NCBI GenBank assembly: GCA_902571385.1
Contig: CACGBK010000008.1
Span: 1 to 54,177 of the forward strand
Direction of reading: 5' to 3'
Source of the DNA: an uncultured Candidatus Actinomarina sp.
Lineage (GTDB): Bacteria; Actinomycetota; Acidimicrobiia; Actinomarinales; Actinomarinaceae
Length of the DNA: 54,177 nt
Shown here piece after piece: positions 43,627 through 52,188 of this stretch. Within the stretch, counting starts at the first letter, position 1; every line of letters begins with the position of its first letter. The translations under genes were made by a program, and so were the position numbers. The notes under the pieces were generated by a model. It did no database searches. It was not told where the DNA came from and saw only the letters and a program-made list of their open reading frames with translations.

Positions 43627-44555
43627 GATACCCCAAACTTTTGCAAAAAGTTTTGATTTGAATACCTAGGATCAGTAATGTCTTTTATCCTATTATGAAA
43701 AATTAGATCATATATTTCATTAACGCCCTTAATAAGTTCTATTGAAGCTTCAAAACCAGTCTCATCAAGTAATTTTTGACTAGATACTTGATAGTTTCTT
43801 GCATCCTCAAAGCTCATAGGCGTTACCTCTACTTCAACATCTTTTACTTTTTTTTCTATCTCTTTTGCTATGTCTATAATTTTATAATTTTTGTAGTGAA
43901 GATTATATATTCCAGTTACATCGGTGTTTAAACAGTGACTTATTGCATTTGAAACATCATTTACATGTAGGAGTGGTCTCCATTGATCTCCACCAAACAC
44001 ACTTATTTTTTTATCAATAAGTGCTTTGGCAGTAAGAATATTGACAACTAAATCAAGTCGAACACGTGAAAATTCATCGCTTATGCCAAAAAGAGTTCCA
44101 AGCCTAAAAATAAGAGCATTTGAATCTTTGAGATGCTCTTCAGCTTTTAATTTAGATGATGCATATTCAGATAGTGGATTTGTGTCTGAGGACTCAGTCA
44201 AGATTCCATCTTGAGCCCCATAAACTGAACAGGTTGACAAAAACACAATTCTTTTATCAAAATTTTGAACAAGATTTTTTACACTTTCTGTATTAATTTC
44301 ATGAGTTAGTTCTGGGTTAATAGCACACGCTCCATCACCTACTAATGCTGCTAGCCAAACTACAACATCAAAGTCGCTTAAAATACTATTTAATTTTGAA
44401 GAATCTCTTATGTCACCAAGAATAAAATTTACTTTCTTACGGTATGAAGTTTCATAAATTAAAGAATCATAAACGGTAACTTCATGATCTTTTGAAAGCT
44501 TATCAACGATTCCTCCACCAACGTATCCAGCACCACCTACAACTAAAATATTCAT
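43623..44555 (-). CDS. NAD-dependent nucleotide-sugar epimerase/dehydratase
   Basis: The 310-residue extended SDR has Gly-Gly-Ala-Gly-Tyr-Val-Gly-Gly-Gly (7-15), Ser-Thr-Cys-Ser-Val-Tyr-Gly near 109, and Tyr-x3-Lys in Tyr-Ala-Ser-Ser-Lys near 135. Substrate class (dehydratase versus epimerase) is open. As first gene of a four-gene set with RmlC-, RmlD- and WecB-like products it may form the 4-keto intermediate. TATACT and TACTAT lie 9 and 7 bases before its ATG, so the set can have its own promoter in the 49-base gap after the polymerase-like gene. Confidence 0.82.
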   Translation of the reverse strand: MNILVVGGAGYVGGGIVDKLSKDHEVTVYDSLIYETSYRKKVNFILGDIRDSSKLNSILSDFDVVVWLAALVGDGACAINPELTHEINTESVKNLVQNFDKRIVFLSTCSVYGAQDGILTESSDTNPLSEYASSKLKAEEHLKDSNALIFRLGTLFGISDEFSRVRLDLVVNILTAKALIDKKISVFGGDQWRPLLHVNDVSNAISHCLNTDVTGIYNLHYKNYKIIDIAKEIEKKVKDVEVEVTPMSFEDARNYQVSSQKLLDETGFEASIELIKGVNEIYDLIFHNRIKDITDPRYSNQNFLQKFGVS

Positions 44556-44604
44556 CTTAAATATAGTATATGTTGAAGATTTCTAATAAAAGAGTATTTC
44601 AAAA

Positions 44605-45753
44605 TCAAGAATTCTCTTTCTCATTCAGATACAAGAAGTAGCTAAAATAAAAAAACCAAGATACAGAATGATTTTGTAACAGATCACTAGATAGACTTAA
44701 AACAAGAAATGCTATAACAGCCATCAAGTTGGGTGAATAATTTTTAAAATCTCTAAATTTTACAAGATTTAATATAAGATCTTTAAAAATCAATATAAAT
44801 AATAAAAGACCGATAATCCCATAATTTAAAAATATAAATAAGTATGAATTATGTGGACCATAGGAGAAAGGATTATCATCAAAATTTTTTGAATCAAGCA
44901 CTTGATTGCCTTTCACTACAAAAGTATCAAATCCTCTTCCAAAAATATTATTTACAAGAGAATCATCAGTTACAAACTCTAATGTTCCTGATTGCATCTC
45001 AACCCTGTCTTGGACTCCGCTATTATCATCTTGAGAAAATCTTTCAACTAATCCAAAATTGACGCATATCAATAATGAACCAATTAAGAGGAGTAATCCA
45101 GTGGACTTTTTATTTTCGATGCTGATCCTCAAAAATATAAATAGAATCAATATAAGTAAAGAGAAACGAGAGTAAGTAAAAAAACAGCCAACAATTGAAA
45201 ATGGAATAATGATTTGTAAGTACTTTTTATCCATTCTAAACATTGAATAGACAGCGGTTATGGTAATTAAATCAGCGAAGCTATTTGGACCCCCGGCTTG
45301 AAATCCATTTGTTCTACCTTTGATATAATCTATGTCACTTAGGTTAATGCCAATATTCCATGTCTCGTATATATCTTTACCAAGGTTTATTGAAAATAGA
45401 TATGAAATCATTGAAAACGAAGTTAAAAATAAAAATAGGTAATACGGGAAAGTATTAATATAATTTTTTTGTCCAAATGTTGATATAAATATAAAGATTA
45501 ATAGATAAAATCCAAAACGTAATATTTCAGAGTGTAAGAATTCACCTTTGACAAAAAGATTTTGAACAATTAGATAAAAAATAAAAAACAGAAAATACAT
45601 GTATTTTTCAATTATTAACGAAAAATTCTTACTTTTAACAAATAGATATATTGCTCCTACAAAAAATAGCAACACAGGAACATCGTCTGTATGGATAAAT
45701 CCAGGAATGAGATCAAAGTGAGGAATTATTGAAATGAAAAAAAGAAAGTACAA
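44605..45753 (-). CDS. Second O-antigen polymerase/ligase-like membrane protein
   Basis: The 382-residue, roughly ten-helix protein has a long outer loop in its second half (about 215-310). The loop carries the Gly-Arg-Gly-Phe-Asp-Thr-Phe and Gly-Pro-His-Asn-Ser-Tyr motifs typical of WaaL/Wzy-type proteins (His-Asn-Ser near 300). It could polymerise or ligate a second polymer, or share work with the protein at 33221-34609. The start is a TTG at 45753, and an in-frame stop lies a short way upstream, so nothing much longer is possible. Confidence 0.78.
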   Translation of the reverse strand: MYFLFFISIIPHFDLIPGFIHTDDVPVLLFFVGAIYLFVKSKNFSLIIEKYMYFLFFIFYLIVQNLFVKGEFLHSEILRFGFYLLIFIFISTFGQKNYINTFPYYLFLFLTSFSMISYLFSINLGKDIYETWNIGINLSDIDYIKGRTNGFQAGGPNSFADLITITAVYSMFRMDKKYLQIIIPFSIVGCFFTYSRFSLLILILFIFLRISIENKKSTGLLLLIGSLLICVNFGLVERFSQDDNSGVQDRVEMQSGTLEFVTDDSLVNNIFGRGFDTFVVKGNQVLDSKNFDDNPFSYGPHNSYLFIFLNYGIIGLLLFILIFKDLILNLVKFRDFKNYSPNLMAVIAFLVLSLSSDLLQNHSVSWFFYFSYFLYLNEKENS

Positions 45754-45879
45754 AGGTGAAAGGCTTTTAAGCGTATTTATTTATAACCCCCATTATTAAA
45801 GATATTACCTAATAAATACATATAAATAGTATTTAATTCTTTTATCAGAATAATAATTAGTTTTGTTAGCATATATTAA

Positions 45880-46863
45880 GTGGATAAAAAAGTACTAGTT
45901 ACCGGCTGTTCTGGATTTATTGGGTATCACTTATCAAATACTCTCTTAGATGATGAGAAAACTGTAATTGGAATTGACTCATTAAATAATGCATATGACG
46001 TCAAATTAAAACAAAAAAGATTAGAAGAGTTAGAAAAAAAGGATAATTTTGTTTTTTTAAATAATAATTTAAATGAAGAAGATAGCTTGAATGAAATTAA
46101 AAATTATGAGATTTCAACAATCTATCATATGGCAGCAAGAGCAGGAGTCAGACAAAGCTTTCTAGACCCACAAAGTTATATTGAAGATAATACATTTGCA
46201 ACTACAAACATTTCTAATTTTTCTAAACAAATGGAAATTCCAGAGTTAATTCTTGCATCAACATCATCAATATATGGTGATAGCGGTCAGGATTTAATGG
46301 TTGAGGAAAAAGACGAGAAAATAAAACCACCCTCTGTTTATGCAAGCACTAAATTATCGGGTGAATCATTGTCAAAAATAATTCTTGAAGATACAAATAC
46401 CAAATTAATTATTTCAAGATTTTTCACTGTATACGGCCCTTATGGGAGACCTGATATGTCAATATTAAGGTTTATACACTGGATTATGAATGAAAAAGAA
46501 GTAAAAGTTTTTGGAAATGGAGAACAACAAAGATCATTTACATTTATTGAAGATGTTATCACTGCCCTTAGAAAAATGTCTGGACTAGAAAAGTCAAATA
46601 CCTTCAATGTTGGATCAAATATCACAGTTTCTTTAAATGATGTAATCAAATTAATAGAAGAGTTTACAGGAAAAAGTGCAAAAATTGAGAACTTAGAAAG
46701 AGCATATAAAGATCCAGACGTAGTTCGTCCAAATCTAGAAAATATTAAAAATACTATTGGGTGGGAGCCTACAACTAAAATAGAGGAAGGTATTGCAAAA
46801 ACAGTTTCGTGGTACAAAGAAAATGAAAGCTATTTAAAAGAGTTGGTATATGTAAATGAATAA
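45880..46863 (+). CDS. UDP-glucuronate 4-epimerase-like protein
   Basis: The 327-residue extended SDR has Gly-Cys-Ser-Gly-Phe-Ile-Gly-Tyr-His (9-17), Ala-Ala-Arg-Ala-Gly-Val-Arg-Gln-Ser near 89-97, Ser-Thr-Ser-Ser-Ile-Tyr-Gly, and Tyr-Ala-Ser-Thr-Lys near 152. Gly-Pro-Tyr-Gly-Arg-Pro-Asp-Met near 187 is characteristic of UDP-glucuronate 4-epimerases (CapI/LpsL). It would make UDP-galacturonate from the product of Ugd at 50945-52147. The GTG start follows AT-rich DNA with TAGCAT 7 bases upstream. It overlaps the next gene by 8 bases. Confidence 0.82.
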   Translation: MDKKVLVTGCSGFIGYHLSNTLLDDEKTVIGIDSLNNAYDVKLKQKRLEELEKKDNFVFLNNNLNEEDSLNEIKNYEISTIYHMAARAGVRQSFLDPQSYIEDNTFATTNISNFSKQMEIPELILASTSSIYGDSGQDLMVEEKDEKIKPPSVYASTKLSGESLSKIILEDTNTKLIISRFFTVYGPYGRPDMSILRFIHWIMNEKEVKVFGNGEQQRSFTFIEDVITALRKMSGLEKSNTFNVGSNITVSLNDVIKLIEEFTGKSAKIENLERAYKDPDVVRPNLENIKNTIGWEPTTKIEEGIAKTVSWYKENESYLKELVYVNE

Positions 46864-47812
46864 AGTTATCGTAACCGGTGGTGCAGGTTTTATTGGTTCA
46901 AATCTAGTAAGAAGATTAATTGCTGATGGAGTTGATGAAGTATTAATAATTGATGATTTTTCAACTGGCAAAGAAGAAAATCTTGATGATTCTCCAAAAA
47001 TTAATCTCGTTAAATCAAAACTCGAAGATATCAATAATTTAAATAGCATGTTTGAAGGTTACGATTTTTGCTTTCATTTAGCGGCAGGTGTAGGTGTTCA
47101 ATACATAATGGAAAACTTAAGTGATTCTCTGTTAACAAATATTCAAGGAACCCACATTGTATTTGAAGCATGTAAAAAAAATAACATACCGGTTTTGATT
47201 ACTTCTACATCGGAAATTTATGGAACGTCACAAGAAGAAAGCTGGGATGAAGAAACAAAAAGTTTAATTGGGCCGACTACAAAACTGAGGTGGTCATATG
47301 CTGTCTCAAAAATGATTGATGAATTTTTAGCTTTATCTGAATTTGAAGCAGGAAATTTAAATCCAATAATAGTCAGGCTTTTTAATACTATTGGTCCAAA
47401 TCAAGTTTCTGAGTATGGAATGGTTGTACCAAAATTTGTAGAATCAGCTCTTAAGAATGAAGACATTATTATCCACGGTGATGGTAATCAAACAAGGTCG
47501 TTTACATGGGTCGGAGATGTGATTAACTATTTTATAAAACTTTCTGAATTAGAAAACTACGGAGAAATATATAATATTGGCCAAACTGAAGAAATATGTA
47601 TTAAAGATTTAGCTCAATTAGTTATTGACACTACAAACTCTAATTCAGAAGTTAAGTTTAAGAGCCACAATGATGTCTTTGGTGATAAATTCGAAGACCC
47701 AAGTAGAAGAACTCCAAATATTGATAAAATTATTAAAGCAACTGGAATTAAGCCAAGTTACGATATCAAAACAATGATTAAAGAAATTGTGGAATTTAAA
47801 AGACAAGATTAA
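46856..47812 (+). CDS. NAD-dependent epimerase/dehydratase (extended SDR)
   Basis: The 318-residue protein has Gly-Gly-Ala-Gly-Phe-Ile-Gly-Ser-Asn (8-16), Thr-Ser-Thr-Ser-Glu-Ile-Tyr-Gly near 116, Arg-Trp-Ser-Tyr-Ala-Val-Ser-Lys near 142-149, Asn-Thr-Ile-Gly-Pro-Asn-Gln near 177, and Gln-Thr-Arg-Ser-Phe-Thr near 211. The Arg-Trp-Ser-Tyr-Ala feature is shared with UDP-glucuronate decarboxylase/UDP-apiose synthase-like enzymes, so a second UDP-uronate-modifying activity is possible; a plain C4 epimerase is the alternative. It follows the 4-epimerase gene with an 8-base overlap. Confidence 0.78.
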   Translation: MNKVIVTGGAGFIGSNLVRRLIADGVDEVLIIDDFSTGKEENLDDSPKINLVKSKLEDINNLNSMFEGYDFCFHLAAGVGVQYIMENLSDSLLTNIQGTHIVFEACKKNNIPVLITSTSEIYGTSQEESWDEETKSLIGPTTKLRWSYAVSKMIDEFLALSEFEAGNLNPIIVRLFNTIGPNQVSEYGMVVPKFVESALKNEDIIIHGDGNQTRSFTWVGDVINYFIKLSELENYGEIYNIGQTEEICIKDLAQLVIDTTNSNSEVKFKSHNDVFGDKFEDPSRRTPNIDKIIKATGIKPSYDIKTMIKEIVEFKRQD

Positions 47813-47819
47813 ATAAATT

Positions 47820-48962
47820 ATGAAGATACTAGTAACTGTAGGAATATTTCCTCCAGATATAGGTGGGCCTGCCACTTTCGTTCCTGAAATAGTAAATCAT
47901 TTACAAAATGAACATAATTATGAGATTGATATTTTGACTCTTTCTGACAATCAAAATTTGAACACAAAAAATGAGTTCTCAGTTATTAAAATTAATAGAA
48001 ACTTACCATTACCCTATCGTTGGTTTATTACAATTCTAAAAATTTATAAATTAGCAAAAGATAAAGATTTAATATTTGTCAACGGTCTTGGCACAGAAAC
48101 TACAATTGCAAATATCTTTTTGAAAAAAAAGATTATTAGAAAAATTGTTGGCGATCCTGTTTGGGAAAGAGCTTATAATAAATCCAAAACATCTTACAGC
48201 TTTGACGATTTTCAAGAAAACAAAAACGGAATATTTATTTTACTCCAAAAAAAAATACGAAACTTTAGTATAAAAAGATCTGATATTGTAGTGACACCCT
48301 CACAACACCTTAAAAACTTCGTCATAGATTTAGGATATAAAAATAAAATTGAATCTATAAATAATGGTGTAAAGATGCCAAAGGAAAGTACAAAAATATT
48401 TCAAAATAACGAATTAAATGTAACTATTTTATCCAGGCTTGTACCACACAAAAATATAGATAAAGTAATTAAAGCAATATCAAATTTAAATAATCCACTT
48501 ATTAAATTAAACATTGTGGGAGAAGGGCCAGAAATAGATCGACTTAAAAGTATTTCATCAAAATATGACTATAAAGATAACATTGTTTTTCATGGGAAAC
48601 TTAACAGAGAAGATATTAATCGTATTTTTTTGAATACTGATCTTTTCATCCAGGCATCCAACTATGAAGGATTGCCACATTCTTTGCTTGAGGCAATGAG
48701 TTTTGGAATACCAGTTCTGTGTACTCCTGTTGGAGATTGTAAAGAGATTTTAGAAAATGAAGATAGAGGATATATGTTAGATTTACCTGTGTCACAAGAA
48801 AATATTAAATCTAAAATAGCCAAAATTATTAATGAGAAAGATATAGCAGTAACTAAAGGGCAAAAAGGTAAAGATTTCGTTTTTGAAAAATATAATTTTA
48901 AAAATACTTTTAATCTTTACAAAAAGCTATTTACAAACCTGGTTAAGGTAGAGCACAAATGA
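47820..48962 (+). CDS. Glycosyltransferase family 4 protein
   Basis: The 380-residue GT-B enzyme opens with Val-Gly-Ile-Phe-Pro-Pro-Asp-Ile-Gly-Gly-Pro-Ala (7-18), the classic GT4 acceptor-domain loop. The late donor-binding motif Glu-Gly-Leu-Pro-His-Ser-Leu-Leu-Glu-Ala-Met-Ser is near 282, with Val-Pro-His-Lys-Asn-Ile near 207. Donor sugar unknown; UDP-GalA or UDP-Xyl are candidates given the adjacent pathway genes. It ends with a 4-base overlap into the next glycosyltransferase. Confidence 0.87.
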   Translation: MKILVTVGIFPPDIGGPATFVPEIVNHLQNEHNYEIDILTLSDNQNLNTKNEFSVIKINRNLPLPYRWFITILKIYKLAKDKDLIFVNGLGTETTIANIFLKKKIIRKIVGDPVWERAYNKSKTSYSFDDFQENKNGIFILLQKKIRNFSIKRSDIVVTPSQHLKNFVIDLGYKNKIESINNGVKMPKESTKIFQNNELNVTILSRLVPHKNIDKVIKAISNLNNPLIKLNIVGEGPEIDRLKSISSKYDYKDNIVFHGKLNREDINRIFLNTDLFIQASNYEGLPHSLLEAMSFGIPVLCTPVGDCKEILENEDRGYMLDLPVSQENIKSKIAKIINEKDIAVTKGQKGKDFVFEKYNFKNTFNLYKKLFTNLVKVEHK

Positions 48963-50020
48963 AAAAAGTTCTTGTATTAAATATATCTACAGATTCCAAA
49001 AATACATCATTAGGATTTGCAATATCTTGGTTAAATGCATTTGCAAAAAAATTTGATGAAGTACATGTAGTTAGTCTTAGTAAAGGGAATGATGATGATG
49101 TAGATAAAAATGTCATAGTATCTTCAATTGATAGTGAGCTAGGAAGAATTGCAAAAGTAATTAATCTATTCAAAATAATCAATAAATTAACAAAATCTAA
49201 CAAGTATGAATTTTGCTTATCTCATATGTCTTCCTTAATGGTGATAATTTCCTCACTAATACTTAAAATTAGAAAAATTAAATCTATTTTTTGGTACACA
49301 CATAAAGGCCCTACCGATTCTTTGAAAAAAATTTATTTACTAAAAGCAGCAATTTATTCCAACAAAATTATTACAGCATCAAAAAATTCATTTCCCTACA
49401 AAAAGTTATTCAATAACAAAAATAAATTATATGTAATTGGCCATGCAATTAAATTTGATGAGTTTTATCGAAAAATTGATAATTTTAATGCAAAAGATTT
49501 TGCAATTGTCTCAAGAATTTCTGAATCAAAAAAAATTGATGAATCAATATTAGGATTTCTAAATAGCGAATATGGATCGAGTCATGAATTATCAATTATA
49601 GGTGGTCCTCTATCGTCTAAAGATGAAGAATATTTTGAAGGGCTGAAATTAAAATATGCATCCAATGAAAATATAAAATTTTTGGGGAGTATTCCTCATA
49701 AAAATTTGATAAATAAAATTTCCAATCTAAGTTTTCATATAAACAATACTGAACAAGGCTTTTTTGATAAATCTGTACTTGAAACAATGTCTCACGGACT
49801 AATTAACTTTTATTCTAATTCTGATTATGACGAGCTTTTACCTGAAAAATATATCGATATATTTAAATTTGATGGAACATCTGAAAGTCTATCTAATAAA
49901 ATCTCAAATATTGGAAATTTAAAAAAACATGAAATCAATGAAATTATTAATTATTCACAATCAAAATTAGAAAAGCAATCTGTCAACAACCTTGTAGAAA
50001 GAGTCTTGGCAATTATTTAG
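48959..50020 (+). CDS. Glycosyltransferase, GT4-like, with a divergent donor motif
   Basis: The 353-residue protein has a GT-B plan: an N-terminal acceptor domain, a hinge near residue 175 (Ala-Ile-Val-Ser-Arg-Ile-Ser-Glu-Ser-Lys-Lys) and a donor domain. The usual Glu-x7-Glu motif appears in altered form, Glu-Gln-Gly-Phe-Phe-Asp-Lys-Ser-Val-Leu-Glu-Thr near 265. Last gene of the four-gene plus-strand set starting at 45880. Its final 8 bases overlap the convergent UXS gene. Confidence 0.75.
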   Translation: MKKVLVLNISTDSKNTSLGFAISWLNAFAKKFDEVHVVSLSKGNDDDVDKNVIVSSIDSELGRIAKVINLFKIINKLTKSNKYEFCLSHMSSLMVIISSLILKIRKIKSIFWYTHKGPTDSLKKIYLLKAAIYSNKIITASKNSFPYKKLFNNKNKLYVIGHAIKFDEFYRKIDNFNAKDFAIVSRISESKKIDESILGFLNSEYGSSHELSIIGGPLSSKDEEYFEGLKLKYASNENIKFLGSIPHKNLINKISNLSFHINNTEQGFFDKSVLETMSHGLINFYSNSDYDELLPEKYIDIFKFDGTSESLSNKISNIGNLKKHEINEIINYSQSKLEKQSVNNLVERVLAII

Positions 50021-50948
50021 ATAACTGCCCTTCAACCCATTTAATAGTTTTTGTTAATCCATCTTCAAGATTTACTTTTGGTTCCCAATTTAGTTTTGTT
50101 TTAGCTTTGGTAATATCAGGTTTACGCTGTTTTGGATCATCATTTGGAAGTTCTAAATATTTTATTTGAGATGTTGAGTCTGTTAATTCAATAATTTTTT
50201 CTGCTAATTGGCCAACTGTCATTTCATTTGGATTACCAATATTAAAAACATCATATTCAGATGAATTCATTAATGAAATTATTCCTGCAACAGTATCTTC
50301 TACATATGAAAAGCTTCGTGTTTGTGATCCATCTCCATATATTGTTATATTTTCATTTTTTAGTGCTTGTACAATAAAATTTGTTACTACTCTTCCATCG
50401 TTTAATTGCATTCTTGGACCATAAGTATTGAAAATTCTTACAATTTTAGTTTTTAAATCATAGGATCTTGAGTAAGTTGCAACTGCTGCCTCTGCAAATC
50501 TTTTCGCTTCATCATACATACTTCTTTCACCATTTGGATTTACATTACCCCAATATTCTTCATTCTGAGGGCTTATTAACGGATCTCCATACACTTCTGA
50601 GGTTGATGCAAGTAAATATTCTGCATCATGTTTCTTAGCTAAACCTAGTGTGTTTATAGTGCCTACACTTCCAGCTTTTAGAGTGTTAACTGGATGTTCA
50701 GTATATGCTTTTGGTGAAGCTGCACTTGCAAAATGTAAAACATAATCGACCTTATTTTCTATTTCTATATGATTTTGAACGTCATGCTCAATAAACGAAA
50801 AATTTTCGTTGTGCATTAAATGATTTATATTTTCTGTAGAACCTGTTAATAAATTATCCACAACAATAATCTCATGTCCATCGTTTATCAATTTTTCACA
50901 TAAGTAAGATCCTACAAATCCTGAACCACCAGTAATTACGATATTCAT
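50013..50948 (-). CDS. UDP-glucuronate decarboxylase (UDP-xylose synthase)
   Basis: The 311-residue extended SDR has Gly-Gly-Ser-Gly-Phe-Val-Gly-Ser-Tyr near 7-15, Ser-Thr-Ser-Glu-Val-Tyr-Gly near 115, and Tyr-Asp-Glu-Ala-Lys-Arg near 145-150. The UXS-specific Asn-Thr-Tyr-Gly-Pro-Arg-Met and Asp-Gly-Arg-Val-Val-Thr-Asn-Phe segments are near 174-190. It decarboxylates UDP-GlcA to UDP-xylose. The ATG at 50948 overlaps the ugd TGA by 4 bases (ATGA) and is preferred to the open frame reaching 50957. The pair ugd-uxs forms a direct UDP-Glc to UDP-Xyl route. Confidence 0.9.
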   Translation of the reverse strand: MNIVITGGSGFVGSYLCEKLINDGHEIIVVDNLLTGSTENINHLMHNENFSFIEHDVQNHIEIENKVDYVLHFASAASPKAYTEHPVNTLKAGSVGTINTLGLAKKHDAEYLLASTSEVYGDPLISPQNEEYWGNVNPNGERSMYDEAKRFAEAAVATYSRSYDLKTKIVRIFNTYGPRMQLNDGRVVTNFIVQALKNENITIYGDGSQTRSFSYVEDTVAGIISLMNSSEYDVFNIGNPNEMTVGQLAEKIIELTDSTSQIKYLELPNDDPKQRKPDITKAKTKLNWEPKVNLEDGLTKTIKWVEGQLSK

Positions 50949-52147
50949 AGAGACCAAGGTATATAAGTTATAGAATTAGTTGCTTCAATGACTTTATTTA
51001 ACCTGTCAAGTGTTGACTCTTTAACTGGATACATTAAAACAAATAGATGAGAAGAATTTAGATTTTCTAGATAATCGAATTTGACGATATCTTCATTATT
51101 AATTATTTCATCAAAAATAATGACATTTTCAATTGAACTTTTAAGATTTTTAAATACCTCTGTTGTAGGTGAGTTTCTCAAATCATCTGTGTCTTCTTTG
51201 AATGCTGCACCAATAAGAATTACACCTTCCAATTTTTTCGATCCATACAAATCTCTGATATTTTGAGAAGTCCAATCTACATGAATATCGTTTGAATTAA
51301 TAATATTAGAAATAAGTGGAAGATTTAGTTTTTCGTGATCATAAAAATTGTTTACCTCGACAAGGTCTTTTGGAAAACATGAGCCACCCCAAGAAGGTGA
51401 CGGTCTAAAATAGTGCTGTCCAATTCTGTTGTCTAAACCAATACCTTTTAAGACATCATCTAAATTTCCTCCGGAATAATCTATTAATCTCGTTGCTTCA
51501 TTTACAAAAGATAATCGAAGAGGAAGATATGTGTTAGCTAGATATTTGATCAATTGAGAGCTAATCGAATCAGTTGTTATAATTTCACACTCAAATTCAC
51601 TATAAAGTTCAATTAATTTATTTAATTTTTCTTTGTCTGTTCCACCAAGAACAATCCTGTCTGGCTTAAAGAAATCTTCAACAGCTGTGCCCTCTCTTAA
51701 GAATTCAGGATTGAATGTTAATTTGCTTGAATCCATTCCTACTTTTTCACATACTTTTTCTATCTCATATGGAGGAATTGTTGATTTCACTGTTATTACT
51801 AAGTCATTATTATTTACATTATTTATTTCTTTTATGGCTGATTCTAAGAACTTTGTATCTACGGAATTTGTTTCAATGTTATTTGGTGTTTGAACACACA
51901 CAAAGACAATATCAATATTTTCCCATTCAATACTTGCATAATTTGATGAAAAAGACATTCTTTTAAAGGTTTCATCATGATTGAAATATTCTTCAAGTCC
52001 AGGCTCATAGAAGGTAATTTTTTTACTAGATAAATTTTTAATTTTATTTTCATCTAAATCAATAAAATCAACGGTGTTACCAAGATTTGCTAAACCAACA
52101 CCAGTCACTAAACCTACATACCCTGTACCAATTATGACAATGTTCAT
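50945..52147 (-). CDS. ugd: UDP-glucose 6-dehydrogenase
   Basis: The 400-residue protein oxidises UDP-glucose to UDP-glucuronate in two NAD+ steps. Gly-Thr-Gly-Tyr-Val-Gly-Leu-Val-Thr-Gly is at residues 7-16, Asn-Pro-Glu-Phe-Leu-Arg-Glu-Gly-Thr-Ala near 146, and the catalytic Cys at 257 in Gly-Gly-Ser-Cys-Phe-Pro-Lys-Asp. The ATG at 52147 begins directly at the Rossmann strand; the nine extra upstream codons are not needed. A 41-base divergent gap separates it from the next plus-strand gene. Confidence 0.92.
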   Translation of the reverse strand: MNIVIIGTGYVGLVTGVGLANLGNTVDFIDLDENKIKNLSSKKITFYEPGLEEYFNHDETFKRMSFSSNYASIEWENIDIVFVCVQTPNNIETNSVDTKFLESAIKEINNVNNNDLVITVKSTIPPYEIEKVCEKVGMDSSKLTFNPEFLREGTAVEDFFKPDRIVLGGTDKEKLNKLIELYSEFECEIITTDSISSQLIKYLANTYLPLRLSFVNEATRLIDYSGGNLDDVLKGIGLDNRIGQHYFRPSPSWGGSCFPKDLVEVNNFYDHEKLNLPLISNIINSNDIHVDWTSQNIRDLYGSKKLEGVILIGAAFKEDTDDLRNSPTTEVFKNLKSSIENVIIFDEIINNEDIVKFDYLENLNSSHLFVLMYPVKESTLDRLNKVIEATNSITYIPWSL

Positions 52148-52175
52148 ATTATGCAATGTTAACAATTTTAACACT

Positions 52176-52181
52176 TAAAAT
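52176..52181 (+). promoter_or_regulatory. -10 box for the glycosyltransferase at 52189
   Basis: TAAAAT ends 7 bases before the ATG at 52189. The spacing suits a leaderless mRNA and supports that start over the upstream in-frame ATG at 52180 and the frame opening at 52156. Confidence 0.45.
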
Positions 52182-52188
52182 GTTATTA

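Noticed and set aside
45754-45879. Small gene or riboswitch in the 126-base divergent gap
   Set aside because: Only AT-rich sequence with several possible -10 boxes; no ORF with a start and no convincing stem.
46440-46817. 125-codon minus-strand ORF opposite the UDP-glucuronate 4-epimerase
   Set aside because: Shadow frame inside an intact enzyme gene.
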